Shown here piece after piece: positions 62,495 through 64,000 of a stretch of 64,000 bases of DNA. The stretch comes from Paraburkholderia hiiakae (GTDB taxonomy: Bacteria; Pseudomonadota; Gammaproteobacteria; Burkholderiales; Burkholderiaceae), in NCBI RefSeq assembly GCF_904848665.1, contig NZ_CAJHCQ010000002.1:62001-126000 (forward strand), given 5' to 3'. How positions within the stretch are numbered: the stretch's first letter is position 1; each line of letters opens with the position of its first letter. The notes beneath the pieces were generated by a model that was given only the letters and a program-made list of their open reading frames with translations, made no database searches and was not told where the DNA came from. Made by a program: the position numbers and the translations under genes.

Positions 62495-64000
62495 TGCTTG
62501 CCTCCAGGTTTGCCCTGCACCACGGCCTCGGGATGGCGCTCGAGATAGTCCGTGAGCATGCGCACGGAAGCGGCGGTGCGTGCCAGTTCACGCATGGCGT
62601 CGCTCGTGTTCTGCTGAAGCTGCGAGTCGGGCTGCAAGGCGTCGGTGGCCGAGTTGAGCGTGGACTGCGCCGCCGAGAGCGTGTCGTGCGCCTGCGGCAC
62701 GACGTCGGTGCCGAGTTTCGCCATCACGTCGTTCGCGCTCTGCAGCGTGCGCTGCGCGCTCGCGCCGATCGCGTCGAACGGAATGCCGTTGAGCTTCGCG
62801 AGCAGCCGCGTGAGCGAATCCTGCAACGATTGCAGCGTGCGCGGCACTGTCGGCAGTTCGGGCGGCGTTCTCGACCAGTCGATTTTGGCCTTCGGCGCGT
62901 CCGGGAACACATCGAAGGCGACGTAAAGCTGTCCCGTGAGCGGATTACCCGAGCGCAGCTGGAACCGGAAGCCGCTGGAAATCAGAAACTCGGCAAGCTG
63001 TCGCGGTTCCGCTGAGAGCCGTCCGGTTGGCTTGCCATCCTGGAAGCGCGACGTAAAGCGCTGTGGATACAGGTTGATTTCAACAGGAATGCTGAACTGT
63101 TTCTTCACCGGGTCGAAGCGCGTATAGATGCGTGTGACCTCGCCGATCACGACGCCGCGGAAGTCGACGGGCGCGCCCACCGTCAGCCCGCGCACCGAAT
63201 CGTAGAAGGTCACGACGTAGGTGTCGACAATCTGGTCGTGCTCCTTCATCGAGTCGGCGTGCGTGGCGTAGAGTTCGAACTTCGAGTCGGCGCCGGCCTC
63301 GGGCGACTCGCTGCCTGCGTCGGCCTCGGGCGATTCGAACGCCACACCGCCAATGAGCAGCGACACCACCGACTGCGTGTTGATCTGCACGCCGTCGGGG
63401 CTGAGCGACACGTCGAGTCCGCTCGCGTGCCAGAAGCGCGTGTCGCTGCGCACGAACCTGTCGTAGGGCGCGTTCACGAATACGCGCAGCGTCACGCCCT
63501 TGCCGTTCGGGTCCATTTCATAGGAAGCGATCTGGCCGACCTGAAGACGGCGGAAGAACACCGGCGAGCCGACATCGAGCGAGCCCATGTTCATGCTGTG
63601 CAGCACGAATTCGCGCCCCGGAACGTCGCTCGGGATCGCGGGCGGCACTTCGAGTCCCACGAAGTCGCGGCGTGTCCTGGTGGAGTTGCCTTCGTCCATG
63701 CCCACGAACGAGCCTGAAAGCAGCGTGCCCAGGCCAGAAACGGTGCCGCCCGAAATGCGCGGGCGCACGACCCAGAAGCGCGTGTTATCGACGAGCATGC
63801 TCGTCGCGTCTTTCACGAGCTCGCCCGTCGCGATCACGCGCTTGTGATCGGGCGAGAGCGTGACCGCCTTCACCACGCCGATATCGACGTCCTTGTATTT
63901 GATCTTCGTTTTGCCGGCCTCGAGGCCGTCGCCGGTCTTGAAGCTGATCGTGATGGTCGGCCCTTCCTCGATGACTGCCTTGGCGGCAAGCCAGCCGCCA
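62491..64000 (-). CDS. pqiB: PqiB-type MCE protein (5' end cut by window edge)
   Basis: Periplasm-spanning MCE (mammalian cell entry) protein, open to the right edge; 502 codons are visible without a start, and the usual length is about 540-560. The frame continues above 63876 as ITISFKTGDGLEAGKTKIKYKDVDIG, the first MCE domain, so the GTG at 63876 is not the start. A second (HSMNMGSLDVGSPVFFRRLQVG) and third (VRGLTVGAPVDFRGVVIGEV) MCE domain follow, then a C-terminal helical tail (~residue 390 on). It forms a lipid-shuttling channel with PqiC. Confidence 0.92.
   Translation of the reverse strand, partial: GGWLAAKAVIEEGPTITISFKTGDGLEAGKTKIKYKDVDIGVVKAVTLSPDHKRVIATGELVKDATSMLVDNTRFWVVRPRISGGTVSGLGTLLSGSFVGMDEGNSTRTRRDFVGLEVPPAIPSDVPGREFVLHSMNMGSLDVGSPVFFRRLQVGQIASYEMDPNGKGVTLRVFVNAPYDRFVRSDTRFWHASGLDVSLSPDGVQINTQSVVSLLIGGVAFESPEADAGSESPEAGADSKFELYATHADSMKEHDQIVDTYVVTFYDSVRGLTVGAPVDFRGVVIGEVTRIYTRFDPVKKQFSIPVEINLYPQRFTSRFQDGKPTGRLSAEPRQLAEFLISSGFRFQLRSGNPLTGQLYVAFDVFPDAPKAKIDWSRTPPELPTVPRTLQSLQDSLTRLLAKLNGIPFDAIGASAQRTLQSANDVMAKLGTDVVPQAHDTLSAAQSTLNSATDALQPDSQLQQNTSDAMRELARTAASVRMLTDYLERHPEAVVQGKPGGKQ

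Overview
The window looks like chromosomal DNA of a Burkholderiales beta-proteobacterium, most likely Paraburkholderia, Caballeronia or Burkholderia. The evidence is high GC, an intracellular PHB depolymerase with a cysteine nucleophile, a DUF3563 small protein, a 16-strand-type porin, FadH, DUF3300/DUF2950 and Pqi-type MCE proteins. I see no transposase, integrase, phage gene, CRISPR array, rRNA or tRNA. It reads as accessory-rich but stable chromosome.

Layout, left to right. (1) 1-4342: minus-strand unit of an IclR regulator, a polar amino-acid ABC importer and hutF (cut by the left edge). (2) 4462-6224: ABC-2 type exporter pair. (3) 6259-8732: orphan ParA ATPase, an unrecognised 451-aa protein and a 40-aa secreted peptide gene with a very strong ribosome binding site. 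(4) 8839-11199: purine-type deaminase and BMP-family binding protein, divergent from a cupin. (5) 11208-13533: intracellular PHB depolymerase and a divergent GST. (6) 13699-23566: the most striking block, a circularly permuted ATP-grasp / alpha-E / transglutaminase / DUF2126 cluster with an inverted zinc metallopeptidase inside it. Together these proteins look like a system that makes and processes an amide-linked peptide product that has not been identified. (7) 23650-26557: orphan pstS with a candidate Pho box and a perfect terminator hairpin, then Nudix and CHAD genes, suggesting a phosphate/polyphosphate theme. (8) 26574-30927: secreted proteins (Cys-containing small protein, YVTN propeller, DUF305) and a DHA2 drug exporter. 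(9) 30960-34149: fadH-like reductase and an NTF2-like gene divergent from a PadR regulator, with two perfect mirror-image palindromes between them. (10) 34295-38229: divergent two-component pair, DUF3563, glycine-zipper lipoprotein, universal stress protein.

(11) 38394-40992: relic of an alcohol dehydrogenase, then a cobalamin riboswitch and a BtuB-type receptor. (12) 40993-44648: propeller protein, winged-helix-like regulator, DUF899, DUF2182. (13) 44849-54303: a long minus-strand catabolic array (BKACE cleavage enzyme, MFS importer, quinone oxidoreductase, TauD-type dioxygenase, alpha/beta hydrolase, DsbA/FrnE-like protein, Rieske ferredoxin, acyl-CoA ligase, porin, BON protein) with a divergent AraC activator at 54550 and a PAS-kinase/LuxR-type two-component pair at 55606-57536. 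I cannot match this array to a described pathway. (14) 57537-64000: an AT-richer regulatory gap, a small exported basic protein, DUF3300 and DUF2950 envelope proteins, and a Pqi-type lipid-transport operon (pqiB cut by the right edge, pqiC, an unknown exported protein).

Start codons were moved inward from the longest possible reading frame wherever a signal peptide, a family N-terminus or a ribosome binding site indicated it; each such choice is stated in its entry.
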